From Candidatus Margulisbacteria bacterium GWF2_35_9 (GTDB lineage Bacteria > Margulisbacteria > Riflemargulisbacteria > GWF2-35-9): a stretch of 42,219 bases of DNA. Below, one piece after another: positions 17,060 to 29,523 of the stretch. Each line of letters begins with the position of its first letter. Within the stretch, counting starts at the first letter, position 1. The stretch spans positions 1 through 42,219 of the forward strand of contig MFRH01000090.1 in assembly GCA_001783275.1 (NCBI GenBank). Direction: 5' to 3'. The translations under genes and the position numbers were made by a program. The notes under the pieces were generated by a model that worked only from the letters and a program-made list of their open reading frames with translations, made no database searches and was not told the DNA's origin.

Positions 17060-18281
17060 GGGTAATTAAACCTCTGGCATATTGAAGCTCACCATCCCCT
17101 ACCTGATATATTAAGTTATATTCATCAAATAGCTTATACAAGTAGGAATATGTTCCTTCTTTATAGTTTTGGAAATTTATCAGTCCTGAATAAATATTGT
17201 CATCTTTTAACAAATCAATATTTCGTCCATCATCGACTAAAAGTATTTTTATTACCTCTGCCTCACTTTGTAATTGCAACTCAATAAATAATGTTTGTTT
17301 ATTTCTTTCTGGGTTGCACTCCACAACATAAATATTCTCCGTAATTTCCTTAAAGGACAAAACAAACGTGGTATCTGATTCCGACTGCAACGGATTTTTT
17401 CGAAATCGTTGCTGTTCGAGTAAATAATCATCTTTAATTCTTTTATCCATGTGATCCAATCTCGATAACAAATATGCTAACTCTTCTCTTTTGACAGGCT
17501 TGAGGGGATAAAAGCTATCTTCTTTTATCCAATCTGGAGGCAAATATCCCTGTGCCGCTAAATAAGCAATCGTGCGATGTTCATTATCATCCACCAAAAT
17601 ATCTCGATAATATGCTCGACTTTCCTCCTTAAGATTACCATAGAAATTTTTGAGTATTCGAAGAACTTCTTCTCGCGTTATGATTTTATCCGGAGCAAAC
17701 TCTACCGCATTTAATGGATATATTAAATTATGATTTAAGGCTAACTGAATGTAGTGATATGCCCAATGTGTTTGCAATAAATCTCGATAGAAAAAGTTGG
17801 TTTTATACTTTGTTGTCGGTGCAATTCCTTGTAATAATAACAGGATTCTTGTTAGCTCCGCTTTTCTTACATAATTATCTGGCTTAAAAAAATCGGTTCC
17901 CATGTAGCTTGGCATTAATTGTAGCGTGGAGATAATTTCTATTTCTCTTTTATAGGGACTTTTCTCAATATCAGGATAGGTTTTTAAAACATCCACTTTC
18001 AGCACTTTTTCTGTTTTTCCGTTTTCATTTTCTGCTCTGAAAGCAAATTCACGATAACCCGTTTCTGAGAACTTAAATTTTAATCTGAAAAGACCGTTTT
18101 GAAGATCAACATTGTAATTGTTTACAAACAACTTATCTGAATCAATTAATTCACCATAAATATTTATTTCATCATAGGCTATAATCGGATCCGATTCCAT
18201 TGGTGATATAATTTTTATAACCGGTAACTGAGCAAATATTAGCGAAAAGCTAAGGACAATTAAGATCGCACGAATCAACAT
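17052..18281 (-). CDS. SLH-domain surface protein with signal peptide
   Basis: N-terminal signal; repeated SLH-like segments FFKPDNYVRKAELTRILLLLQGI, EFAPDKIITREEVLRILKNFYG, FYPLKPVKREELAYLLSRL. Confidence 0.85.
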   Translation of the reverse strand: MLIRAILIVLSFSLIFAQLPVIKIISPMESDPIIAYDEINIYGELIDSDKLFVNNYNVDLQNGLFRLKFKFSETGYREFAFRAENENGKTEKVLKVDVLKTYPDIEKSPYKREIEIISTLQLMPSYMGTDFFKPDNYVRKAELTRILLLLQGIAPTTKYKTNFFYRDLLQTHWAYHYIQLALNHNLIYPLNAVEFAPDKIITREEVLRILKNFYGNLKEESRAYYRDILVDDNEHRTIAYLAAQGYLPPDWIKEDSFYPLKPVKREELAYLLSRLDHMDKRIKDDYLLEQQRFRKNPLQSESDTTFVLSFKEITENIYVVECNPERNKQTLFIELQLQSEAEVIKILLVDDGRNIDLLKDDNIYSGLINFQNYKEGTYSYLYKLFDEYNLIYQVGDGELQYARGLITLD

Positions 18282-18346
18282 GCCATTATTTTATCTGCTA
18301 GTGATTTTAAACACAATAAGAGATTAAGAGATCAACGGATTAACCG

Positions 18347-18589
18347 TTAACTAAAAATTATTGCTCTATTTTTTTCGATAAAAAGAATCGAGTCTTGCCT
18401 TAAAACCACTTTTTCTTTTTGAGCCTTCATATCCTTGTCTAAAATAGAGACTTCACCCTTTTTAAGCACTGTTAAATAATCCACGTGGTTGTCCAAACAG
18501 ATTACCTCTCCATCCATAGCATTCGCTCTGATTCCATAGATGTCACCTTCAAACAATAAATCTTCTACACCCACAACCCTTAAATGCAT
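18347..18589 (-). CDS. atpC: F1 ATP synthase epsilon subunit, short form (about 80 aa)
   Basis: MHLRVVGVEDLLFEGDIYGIRANAMDGEVICLDNHVDYLTVLKKGEVSI; follows atpD; no C-terminal helical domain. Confidence 0.9.
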   Translation of the reverse strand: MHLRVVGVEDLLFEGDIYGIRANAMDGEVICLDNHVDYLTVLKKGEVSILDKDMKAQKEKVVLRQDSILFIEKNRAIIFS

Positions 18590-20804
<2,215 letters not shown>

Positions 20805-20813
20805 AGCGTTTTT

Positions 20814-22331
20814 TTATGATAAATCCTTTATTACTTGTTTTATAATATGGTTCAATTCCGTTTTATGCTCATCAGAAATCATTTCTTCTTGAACAAAAAT
20901 CTCATAAAGAGCCGAAGCCTGTCTTTTCATAAACTCCGTATAATCCGCTCTCATTGACTCTATTTTTTCAAGAGGAACATCGTCAAAAAACCCGTTCACA
21001 GCCGCATATATAACCAACATTTGATCAATGACCTTCATCGGGCGATGCTGCTTCTGTTTAAGAATTTCAATTAATACTTTTCCTCGTCGTAGCTGATGTG
21101 TGGTTCTTTCATCCAAATCTGCGGCAAATAATGAAAATTTTTCTTTTTCGCGAAATTGTGCCAAGGTAAGACGAAGTAAGCCCGCTACTTTTTTCATACC
21201 CTTAATTTGTGCAGCGCCACCAACACGTGAAACGGATATCCCCGGATTAATAGCGGGTCGGATATTTGCCCTGAAAAGTTCCGTCGTAAGGAATATCTGC
21301 CCATCGGTTATAGAAATAACGTTTGTTGGAATGTACGCAGCGATATCCCCATTTTGTGTTTCAACAATCGGCAACGCGGTTATAGACCCGCCTCCAAGTT
21401 TATCATTTAACTGTGCCGCTCGCTCTAGTAATCGAGAGTGAATGTAGAATATATCCCCCGGATAGGCTTCTCTTCCCGGTGGGCGTTTCAATAATAAGGA
21501 AATATTACGATAAGCATGTGCATGCTTGGTCAAATCATCATAAACAATCAGAACTTGCCGGCCCTGGTTCATAAAATATTCTGCAATTGCGCACCCCGCA
21601 TAAGGAGCATAAAATTGTTTTGAAGAGGGAGATGACGCAGGTGCATTCACAATAACAGTATATTGCAACGCCTCATGCTCTTTTAGAGTTTTCTTTATTT
21701 GTGCGACAGTCGAGTTTTTCTGACCGATTGCAACATACACACAGACAACATCTTTACCCTTTTGGTTGATTATTGCATCAATCGCCAGAGTTGTTTTACC
21801 TGTTTGTCGATCACCGATAATCAACTCTCTCTGTCCATGTCCGATCGGAACTGTCGCATCTATCATCATATAACCCGTTTGAAGCGGCTTATCTACTGGC
21901 TTCCTATCGATTACTCCTGGTGGGGAATTTTCAATTGGGTAATACTCATCACAGACCAAATCATCCAGTCCGTCCATCGGTTTTCCAAGCGGACCGATAA
22001 CTCGCCCTAATAATTGTTCACCAACAGGAACTTCTATAATTCGCCCTGTCTTTTTAACCGCATGACCTTCTTTAACCATAACATGACGGTTTAGTATTAT
22101 GGCAACAACCTCTTCCATTTCAAGATTAAAGACGACTCCTGAAACACCTTCGCCAAAATCCAACATTTCTCCAACCAATGCACCTGGCAAACCACCTATT
22201 CTGGCGATTCCATCCCCGCTATCAAGAACAATCCCAACTTCCTGTGCATTTATTTCTTCTCGATATACTTTTATCTGCTCAAGAATCTTATCTACTAAAT
22301 TAATTTTTTCTTCAGCCTTTTCGTTTACCAT
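20814..22331 (-). CDS. atpA: F1 ATP synthase alpha subunit
   Basis: [72 protein letters not shown]. Confidence 0.98.
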   Translation of the reverse strand: MVNEKAEEKINLVDKILEQIKVYREEINAQEVGIVLDSGDGIARIGGLPGALVGEMLDFGEGVSGVVFNLEMEEVVAIILNRHVMVKEGHAVKKTGRIIEVPVGEQLLGRVIGPLGKPMDGLDDLVCDEYYPIENSPPGVIDRKPVDKPLQTGYMMIDATVPIGHGQRELIIGDRQTGKTTLAIDAIINQKGKDVVCVYVAIGQKNSTVAQIKKTLKEHEALQYTVIVNAPASSPSSKQFYAPYAGCAIAEYFMNQGRQVLIVYDDLTKHAHAYRNISLLLKRPPGREAYPGDIFYIHSRLLERAAQLNDKLGGGSITALPIVETQNGDIAAYIPTNVISITDGQIFLTTELFRANIRPAINPGISVSRVGGAAQIKGMKKVAGLLRLTLAQFREKEKFSLFAADLDERTTHQLRRGKVLIEILKQKQHRPMKVIDQMLVIYAAVNGFFDDVPLEKIESMRADYTEFMKRQASALYEIFVQEEMISDEHKTELNHIIKQVIKDLS

Positions 22332-22888
22332 AGCGATCCCTTCCCTTCTACTAGAATCTTTTGAATTCCATTTACCTTGCGTCTAATGGTCATATCTATT
22401 TCACCACTAAACCAACGTAGTTTTAAACCACCTAATATATCGGGTACTTTTTTATAAATATAGGCCACCTTTTTATTATATAAATACTCTAAACTCGATT
22501 TATAGATTTCTAAAACTTCTTTATCAATTTCAAACCTAGATATAACTTCAACGAGCATCAAATTCGCTTCATCAGCAAAATAATACTTCAAAACATTAAC
22601 AAAATAGCCCAGTTTATGGAGGACTCTATTCTCCATAAGGAAATATAGAATCGCCAAGGTATACGGGGAAAGATCAAACTCACACCCATCTAAAAATATT
22701 TGGAGCATTTTTTTTCTATGCTCAGTTGAGATTGTATTATTTTCAATATGGTACTTTATTTCATGCCGCTCACTTAGTCGCCATCTTATTAAATAGATCT
22801 CTTTAAAAACTCTAACAACTTCATCTACCGTCGTTATTTCATCAAATTTTTTAAAGTTAAATTTAGAAAAATGCTTATTCTTGGTCAA
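22325..22888 (-). CDS. atpH: F1 ATP synthase delta subunit (divergent)
   Basis: Position between atpF and atpA; C-terminal [32 protein letters not shown]. Confidence 0.85.
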   Translation of the reverse strand: MTKNKHFSKFNFKKFDEITTVDEVVRVFKEIYLIRWRLSERHEIKYHIENNTISTEHRKKMLQIFLDGCEFDLSPYTLAILYFLMENRVLHKLGYFVNVLKYYFADEANLMLVEVISRFEIDKEVLEIYKSSLEYLYNKKVAYIYKKVPDILGGLKLRWFSGEIDMTIRRKVNGIQKILVEGKGSLW

Positions 22889-23375
22889 TTATTCTCACCG
22901 CTTTTTCTGTCTCTTCTAATATCTTTCTATCAAGCTCTTCATCAATCGTATTTCCTAAAATAACTTCAAGTGCTTTAGATACGATTTTTGATGTATTCTT
23001 TCTAACTTCAAGTGTGGCTTTTCTTTTCTCGTTCTGGATTTCAATTTTGGCTTGTTCAACGATTACATTCGACTCCAAATAGGCCTTTTGGATCATTTCA
23101 TCTCTTAATTTTTTGCTTTCTATTTTTGCTTCTGAAAGAAATATATTTCGACGTTTTATCGCCTCTTCATTTTCATTTTTCATTCTCTCTACCAACTTTG
23201 CCACTTCTTCATTCTGTTTGTTATAAATTCGCAAAAGATCACTTATTTTTTTCTGTCGCTTAACTATAAAGATATACAGTTTGGGCCATACCACAAATTT
23301 CATGATAAATAGCATTAAGAAAAATGCTACTAAATTCCAGATTATAAGGTCTGCATGCTGAACTGATTCTGCCAT
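22875..23375 (-). CDS. atpF: Fo ATP synthase b subunit
   Basis: N-terminal TM plus WPKLYIFIVKRQKKISDLLR and a long charged helix; position in operon. Confidence 0.93.
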   Translation of the reverse strand: MAESVQHADLIIWNLVAFFLMLFIMKFVVWPKLYIFIVKRQKKISDLLRIYNKQNEEVAKLVERMKNENEEAIKRRNIFLSEAKIESKKLRDEMIQKAYLESNVIVEQAKIEIQNEKRKATLEVRKNTSKIVSKALEVILGNTIDEELDRKILEETEKAVRIIDQE

Positions 23376-23389
23376 TTTAACCCCTTCAG

Positions 23390-23611
23390 TTACTTTGTAA
23401 TTACTATAAACGCAATAATAAGTGAATATAGAACCGACGCTTCAACAAAAGCGATTGCAATTATCATTGAACCTCTAATAGCATTCGACTGTTCTGGTTG
23501 TCTTGCCATCGCTTCAAATGCCCCAGCCGCAAGTTTACCAATCCCTAATGCTCCTCCAAGTGATGCAATCCCAATCCCTAAACATGCTAAACCTAAATTT
23601 ATATTTTCCAT
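23390..23611 (-). CDS. atpE: Fo ATP synthase c subunit
   Basis: GIGIASLGGALGIGKLAAGAFEAMARQPEQSNAIRGSMIIAIAFVEASVLYSLIIAFIV. Confidence 0.96.
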   Translation of the reverse strand: MENINLGLACLGIGIASLGGALGIGKLAAGAFEAMARQPEQSNAIRGSMIIAIAFVEASVLYSLIIAFIVITK

Positions 23612-23634
23612 TTTTTTCTCCTTTCTTTCTTAGT

Positions 23635-24345
23635 TTAATGTGATTCCTGATACAAACTATCGCTAATATATACAGCTGACAAATAAGCGAAAATAAACGC
23701 CTGTATAAAGCAAACAAACACTTCAAACAACATCATAACCGTAACAATCACAATATCAAACGGAAGAATGAGTTTTGTTGTAAATATTTCAGTTAAGGAT
23801 AACAATATTTTAATGACAGTATGACCAGCAAACATATTTGCATATAATCGGAGGGATAACGACAGAGGTTTTGACATAAGTGAAATGATTTCCAATGGGA
23901 ACATCACCACTCTCATTGCTGGGGCGATTCCAGTTGGTGTCAAATTAATCAAATATTTAACGACACCATTTTTATAGATTCCGGCACCTATGCTAACAAG
24001 AATAACCATAACTGCCAAGGTAGCAGTAAAGGATAAGTCTGCTGTAAACGAATGCATTCCTGGAATAAGTCCCATTAGGTTTAAAATCAGTACATAATAA
24101 AATATCGTCAGAAAAAATGGCATCCATCTTTTGTAATCCTTTTTCTTGTGAAACAAGCTAAGGATTTGATCCTCGAGAAACTCATAGATAATCTCAATAA
24201 TTGATTGGGTTCGTGTTGGAACTATTTTAAATGGACTCATAATCGGAACCGCCAATACGATAACGGGTATAAATAAGAGAAAATCATTTAAATGATTTGT
24301 GAAGTTGCTTATAAAATCGACTAGATTTTTTATTAATGCATACAT
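23635..24345 (-). CDS. atpB: Fo ATP synthase a subunit
   Basis: SKPLSLSLRLYANMFAGHTVIKILLSL (conserved Arg) and FVCFIQAFIFAYLSAVYISDSL. Confidence 0.96.
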   Translation of the reverse strand: MYALIKNLVDFISNFTNHLNDFLLFIPVIVLAVPIMSPFKIVPTRTQSIIEIIYEFLEDQILSLFHKKKDYKRWMPFFLTIFYYVLILNLMGLIPGMHSFTADLSFTATLAVMVILVSIGAGIYKNGVVKYLINLTPTGIAPAMRVVMFPLEIISLMSKPLSLSLRLYANMFAGHTVIKILLSLTEIFTTKLILPFDIVIVTVMMLFEVFVCFIQAFIFAYLSAVYISDSLYQESH

Positions 24346-24577
24346 ATTTATTTCTATTATCCAATAATTCTAATCAATTATAGTATAAATACTCAAATTT
24401 CGATATCGCAAACTTAATTTTTTTAGAATTAATGAGCAATCTTTTTTTATACGCAGCTTTTTAAATTTATTTTACTTTCCTTTATATAATTGGTTCATTT
24501 GTTTATCCATTATAAATTTTCCATGTTTAGCAAAATTGCTTCAGGGTATAAGAATATATATCTATAAGGAGAATAAA

Positions 24578-24751
24578 ATGAATAATCATCATCTAGAACA
24601 CAATATTTTTTCTCACGAACACACAATTGAAGACACTATTCATTTGAATTCTCTTGATCATATGAATAACGAACATTATCAATTTCAAGAATCCGTACAA
24701 GAAATAGATAACGACTTTTATCAGAAATTTAATCAGGTTTTAAATAATTAA
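24578..24751 (+). CDS. Small His/Asn/Glu-rich protein (57 aa), unknown
   Basis: AAGGAG Shine-Dalgarno 8 nt before ATG 24578; MNNHHLEHNIFSHEHTIEDTIHLNSLDHMNNEHYQFQESVQEIDNDFYQKFNQVLNN. Confidence 0.55.
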   Translation: MNNHHLEHNIFSHEHTIEDTIHLNSLDHMNNEHYQFQESVQEIDNDFYQKFNQVLNN

Positions 24752-26166
24752 AATTTCTCAAAAAATACTTTGTACGCTTTGTAGGTCATAAATAAATCCA
24801 CCTTTGATGCACATTCCATTGGCGCATGCATAGACAGTAGAGCCGTTCCCATATCGACAACATCCATCCCATAACTGGCGATAAACTTGGCAATCGTACC
24901 ACCACCACCTTCATCTACCTTCCCAAGCTCGCCGATCTGCCAACCCACTTTATTTTTATTTAATACTTTTCTCATTCGAGCTACAAATTCTGCATTTGCA
25001 TCGGATGAGGAATATTTACCGCCTGACCCAGTAAATTTTGTCATACATACGCCGAAACCCATCCTTGCCGCATTCATCGATTCATGAACTTCTTTCCAAT
25101 CTGGATCAATTGCACCATTTACATCCCCAGAGATCGCTTTACTATTAAATAAACAGTCTTCCATTTTGACCATATCTACTTTTCCGTCTTTATTGAGAAA
25201 AATCTGTTTTATTACTTGTTTTAAAAAATAACTCTTTGCACCGGTGTTCCCATCAGAACCAATCTCTTCTTTATCCACTAAGAGTACTACATAGGTGTCA
25301 TTAGTCTCTTCTGCTTTTAGAATAGCTTCCATAGCAGCATAGGAACAAATTCGGTCATCATGACCATAAGCACCAATCAAAGACCGATCAAAACCGATCT
25401 CTCTAGCACCCTCCGCAGGAACTAACTGAAGTTCTGCCGTTAAGAAATCTTCCTCCACAATTCCATACTTCTTATACAGAATATCGAGAATATTGAACTT
25501 TATTTTCTCTTTTAAACTCTCATCTGTTTTGTAGGGGATACTTCCTACTAAAATATTTAATTTTTCTCCGTCAATAACTTCCCCCATTTTCTTATTATTC
25601 TGAGCTTTATGAGACAAATGTGGCAACAAGTCTGCTATATAAAAAACAGGGTCTTTCTTTTTATCACCAATTCGGATTTCCACTTCTTTTCCATTTTTTA
25701 GTACAACAATTCCATGTAAAGACAATGCCCTTGTTACCCACTGGTATTTTTTAATTCCACCATAATAATGGGTTTTCATCATTGCCAGATTCGTGTCTTC
25801 ATACAATGGGTTCTGTTTAAGATCGATGTGGGGAGTGTCCATATGCGATACAATCAGTTTTACTCCTTTACTGAGGTCGTTCTTCCCAACACGTACAATA
25901 GCAATATTTTTTTCTTTATTAAGCATGTAAAAATTCTTGCCTTTATTCTCTTTATATCCTTTGTCCTCTAGTAACTTTTTAACGTAGCGAGTTGTTTCTC
26001 TCTCCGTTTTATTTTTAGTAATAAACGTCATATATTTTTGCGAAAATGTTTCTACTTTCTTTTTATCAAGATTGTCCATTTCCCAATTATTCTGATTATT
26101 ATGCCCTAATTTTATCTGAAGTTTCTTAAACTTTTTAATTTTGGAGTTTTTCTTTTTTTCCTTCAT
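24748..26166 (-). CDS. M18 family aminopeptidase
   Basis: LIVSHMDTPHIDLKQNPLYEDTNLAMMKTHYYGGIKKYQWVTRALSLHG, REIGFDRSLIGAYGHDDRICSYAAMEAI, LLVDKEEIGSDGNTGA, GSGGKYSSSDANAEF. Confidence 0.92.
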   Translation of the reverse strand: MKEKKKNSKIKKFKKLQIKLGHNNQNNWEMDNLDKKKVETFSQKYMTFITKNKTERETTRYVKKLLEDKGYKENKGKNFYMLNKEKNIAIVRVGKNDLSKGVKLIVSHMDTPHIDLKQNPLYEDTNLAMMKTHYYGGIKKYQWVTRALSLHGIVVLKNGKEVEIRIGDKKKDPVFYIADLLPHLSHKAQNNKKMGEVIDGEKLNILVGSIPYKTDESLKEKIKFNILDILYKKYGIVEEDFLTAELQLVPAEGAREIGFDRSLIGAYGHDDRICSYAAMEAILKAEETNDTYVVLLVDKEEIGSDGNTGAKSYFLKQVIKQIFLNKDGKVDMVKMEDCLFNSKAISGDVNGAIDPDWKEVHESMNAARMGFGVCMTKFTGSGGKYSSSDANAEFVARMRKVLNKNKVGWQIGELGKVDEGGGGTIAKFIASYGMDVVDMGTALLSMHAPMECASKVDLFMTYKAYKVFFEKF

Positions 26167-26302
26167 GGGTAATGACCCTCCTATCTTGCATATCTTTAAT
26201 AATCATAACATATAAGGAACTCTTCTCGCCAATTATTCCGAGTAAAATATATTAAATCCATGAGTACTCTTTTTAATCATTCTCAGCTATAATTTCTTCA
26301 TT

Positions 26303-27205
26303 ATGACAGTAAATGCAGCCATCGATCTGGGCACAAATTCACTACGACTAATTATTGCTGAGGTGAGTCATAATAAAATCAACGTTCTCAAAGAAACGTC
26401 TTATATGTGTCGAGTGGGTCAATCTCTTCAAAAAACAGGGTTTATTAAAGAAGACGTTATGGCGCGAATTCACGAACATCTTTTGGAAATTAAAGAGTTA
26501 CTTAATCAATATCAGGTAAAATCTGTTCACTTTGTTGCTACTTCTGCACTACGAGATGCAAAAAATGCCTCAGAGTTTAACGACATGGTAACCTCCACTG
26601 GACTAAAAATGGAAATTATCAGCGGAATAAAAGAAGCTCAAATTATTGCAAAAGCTGTTCATTGCTATGTTCCGAATATATCCAATAACTCCATATTCAT
26701 TGATCAAGGGGGCGGAAGTGTCGAGTTTATTCATTTCATCCCCGGCAACGAAACATATTGTAGCTTAGATCTCGGCATTGTTCGATTAACTGAACAATTC
26801 TTTGCCCAGTCCCCGCCTACAGATAAAGAAGTGTCTAAATTTAAAGAATTTAATCTTCATGCGCTAAACCAAAACCTTAAACCAATTTTAAACTCAAAAC
26901 CAGATCAATTGATCGTTTTGGGTGGCACCGGGTCTACTCTTGCAATGATTTATAATAAACTCACGGTTTATGACAGTCAGATCGTTCACAAAACCGTAAT
27001 CAATTTGTCATTTTTAAAAGGAATGATACAGGATCTTCAATCGCTAACTTCAAGTGAAATACAAACGAAATATAGTCTCGCTGAAAAACGATCGGATATC
27101 TTTTTTTCGGGTGTCTTACAAATTTATTATTGGCTAACTTTTTTTAATGTTGATTCTTTTATTGTCTGTGATAAAGGATTACGTTACGGTTTACTGTTAG
27201 ATTAG
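26303..27205 (+). CDS. Ppx/GppA family phosphatase
   Basis: NAAIDLGTNSLRLIIAEV, VATSALRDAKN, FIDQGGGSVEFIHF, LDLGIVRLTEQF, CDKGLRYGLLLD. Confidence 0.93.
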   Translation: MTVNAAIDLGTNSLRLIIAEVSHNKINVLKETSYMCRVGQSLQKTGFIKEDVMARIHEHLLEIKELLNQYQVKSVHFVATSALRDAKNASEFNDMVTSTGLKMEIISGIKEAQIIAKAVHCYVPNISNNSIFIDQGGGSVEFIHFIPGNETYCSLDLGIVRLTEQFFAQSPPTDKEVSKFKEFNLHALNQNLKPILNSKPDQLIVLGGTGSTLAMIYNKLTVYDSQIVHKTVINLSFLKGMIQDLQSLTSSEIQTKYSLAEKRSDIFFSGVLQIYYWLTFFNVDSFIVCDKGLRYGLLLD

Positions 27206-27224
27206 AGAAAGATATTTTGTATTA

Positions 27225-27551
27225 CTAATCAATCAGCATTTCTTTTAATACAGCTTTTATTTTACTAATACATGTTCTATTAATAGCACCTAATGTTTTT
27301 GTAATTCTTCTTTTATCGATTGACCCTAACTGGTCTAAGGCAATCCAGCCTATCTTCTTCTGGAACTTAGTTCTTATTCTTGTTGGTATCTCTAAATGAT
27401 CTTTTGTCGTCATTGGTGCGATAATTATTGTGTGAGAAAACTCGTTCATCTCATCAGGCGAAAGTATTAAACAAGGACGCGTCTTCTTTATTTCTTTTCC
27501 AACTGTTGGATCAAGCTGAACAAGACACACGTCATATTGGCTTAATCCCAT
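27225..27551 (-). CDS. MazF/PemK-type toxin
   Basis: DVCLVQLDPTVGKEIKKTRPCLILSPDEMNEFSHTIIIAPMTTK. Confidence 0.93.
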   Translation of the reverse strand: MGLSQYDVCLVQLDPTVGKEIKKTRPCLILSPDEMNEFSHTIIIAPMTTKDHLEIPTRIRTKFQKKIGWIALDQLGSIDKRRITKTLGAINRTCISKIKAVLKEMLID

Positions 27552-27793
27552 TCCCAGTCCTCCATTTCAAGGTCAAGATTATCATCAATCAGCAAGGGAG
27601 CCGGATTTTTTTTGTATGCTTTCCTAAATGACTCCCCCCAACCTTCCCGTGGCTTACTCTGCATTGCCTTTATTCGAATTTCGTTATTCTCAATCTGAAG
27701 ATCAATATCATCTTTGATTCCACATTGTTCCAATAGCGCCTTCGGCAGTCGAATTCCTTTTGAATTTCCAATTGTGATTAAGCGTGATATCAT
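27542..27793 (-). CDS. MazE/AbrB-type antitoxin
   Basis: ISRLITIGNSKGIRLPKALLEQCGIKDDIDLQIENNEIRI; overlaps mazF start. Confidence 0.93.
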   Translation of the reverse strand: MISRLITIGNSKGIRLPKALLEQCGIKDDIDLQIENNEIRIKAMQSKPREGWGESFRKAYKKNPAPLLIDDNLDLEMEDWEWD

Positions 27794-27859
27794 TATATTC
27801 TCCTTAACTTGTAATTACATTGTAATTATACCACAAAAACGAAACACTAAACATTATGA

Positions 27860-27934
27860 GATTCTAATGTCGCAACCTTTCTAAACTTTATTATATGCGA
27901 TAAAGGATTACGATATGGCTTTCTGCTAGGTTAA
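27860..27934 (+). pseudogene. Remnant of a second Ppx/GppA gene 3' end (ATFLNFIICDKGLRYGFLLG*)
   Basis: Translation matches the ppx end FNVDSFIVCDKGLRYGLLLD*; nucleotide differences are mostly third-position. Confidence 0.75.
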
Positions 27935-27943
27935 TAGACGAAA

Positions 27944-28354
27944 TTACTCAATATTTTTAATCCAGTTTTCAACTTTTAGTTTATTCACTCTACTGAACTC
28001 TTTTTCGTTGTTTGTCACTACAGTGAATCCTTTTTCTAAGGCTTGAGCGGCTATCATTAAATCCAGTGCTCCAATAATATTCCCCTTTTTTTCTAATGAT
28101 GCTCTTACTTTCCCATACATGATAGCGTCATCATTATCATAGGGGATGATACTAAAAGGCGAAAGGAACTTATTCAGTGCATGAAAGTTTTTAATTCTAT
28201 TTTTACTCTTTTCAATACCGTAATACAACTCAGAAGTAGTGATTGATGAGATATATAAATCACCAATTTCGTATTTAACAAACTCATCGTAAACATGTTT
28301 AGGTTTTTTATTTATGATATATATGCAAATATTGGTATCCAGCAAGTAGCGCAT
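27944..28354 (-). CDS. VapC-type PIN-domain toxin
   Basis: RYLLDTNICIYIINKKP...ISSITTSELYYGIEKSK...GALDLMIAAQALEKGFTVVTNNEKEFSRV. Confidence 0.95.
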   Translation of the reverse strand: MRYLLDTNICIYIINKKPKHVYDEFVKYEIGDLYISSITTSELYYGIEKSKNRIKNFHALNKFLSPFSIIPYDNDDAIMYGKVRASLEKKGNIIGALDLMIAAQALEKGFTVVTNNEKEFSRVNKLKVENWIKNIE

Positions 28355-28636
28355 TTAAAGGATATCCTCTCTTGTTTGGATATCTGGTTGAATTCTTTCA
28401 ATTTTTAAATCCTTATCAAATTCATCAAGCCCTTCTTGAAAGCTGCTCCAAGGGTTATTAGTCGGAATCAGTTTTACAATATTCCCAACTTTCTCAACGT
28501 AAACTTCGTTTCCACTAAACCGAAATTCTTTAGGCAATCTAACCGCTTGGCTCCTTCCGTTAGTAAATATTTTGGCTTTTTTCATGTCAATCAACTCCTT
28601 GGTATATACCATATAATATATACCACTTTTAGTCAA
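28355..28636 (-). CDS. VapB-type antitoxin
   Basis: [40 protein letters not shown]; immediately upstream of vapC; likely start at MKKAKIF. Confidence 0.93.
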   Translation of the reverse strand: MTKSGIYYMVYTKELIDMKKAKIFTNGRSQAVRLPKEFRFSGNEVYVEKVGNIVKLIPTNNPWSSFQEGLDEFDKDLKIERIQPDIQTREDIL

Positions 28637-28662
28637 TTTTAAAGATGCCTTCTTATTAATCC

Positions 28663-29196
28663 TTAGGTTACGGGCTCTTCTTGGATGAAACCTATTCTTT
28701 TTGTATCCTTTGTTGGCGGTGCAAGTAATTGATCAATTACTTCCCAAACTACTTTAAGCTTATAATCATACTTCTGGTCAAGTTTGTTTATTTTTTCGAA
28801 TAATTCTTTATGACTAGCAATAATCTCTCTTAATTTAGTAAAAGTTCTCATTATTTGAATATTTATACATATGGCTCTTTCGCTGTTAAGTATTCCAGAT
28901 AGCATGGCCAATCCATTTTCAGTAAAGGCATATGGTATTCTTCTTAAACTCATTTTCTCTGAATTGGATATCACAATTTGTGACTTCCATTCATTAAACT
29001 CTGATTTGTTTAATTGGAACATAAAATCATCAGGAAAACGCTTGATGTTTCTTTTAACTGCTTGATTCAACACTCTAGTCTCAACTTGATATAATTCTGC
29101 CAGATCTTTATCTAACATAACCTTCGTATTTCTTATTAAATATATCCGATTAATGATTAATTCATTTGGAATGAGAAGTTCCTTCATCATGAGCAC
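28663..29196 (-). CDS. ORF6N-domain (KilA-N-like) DNA-binding protein
   Basis: [50 protein letters not shown]...[40 protein letters not shown]. Confidence 0.93.
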   Translation of the reverse strand: MLMMKELLIPNELIINRIYLIRNTKVMLDKDLAELYQVETRVLNQAVKRNIKRFPDDFMFQLNKSEFNEWKSQIVISNSEKMSLRRIPYAFTENGLAMLSGILNSERAICINIQIMRTFTKLREIIASHKELFEKINKLDQKYDYKLKVVWEVIDQLLAPPTKDTKRIGFIQEEPVT

Positions 29197-29297
29197 AATA
29201 ATATCATTCTACACAATTTACGTCAATTCTTTTTATTATCTCTTTTTGTACGTTATTTTGTTTTCTAGCGATTCAGAAAAATATTTTTTGTGTTTGG

Positions 29298-29457
29298 TCA
29301 TCGTAAGATTGCGTGTACTTTTTTGTTCCAAAAAGTACCAAAAACCAATTAAGGAATCCTTCCTTAATAATTCTGAACGCTCAAAACTCGCCCTCTCTCA
29401 TTTCATTCGTGAATGACTTAAGCATTGTGCTTCAACGGAATTTTATCATTGGAAAAA
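29298..29457. repeat. 160-bp direct repeat, copy 1
   Basis: About 95% identical to 30158-30317 at a constant offset of 860 bp; contains GTACTTTTT/AAAAAGTAC hairpin. Confidence 0.95.
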
Positions 29458-29523
29458 ATATTAATTATGGTGGCAAAGATATCGTGGTTTCTTTGTGGTG
29501 CTTGAAGGTGGAGCAGACAATAG

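Noticed and set aside
23390-23611. Sodium-translocating ATP synthase
   Set aside because: Na+ ligand positions (Gln in helix 1, Ser/Thr after Glu) are not present
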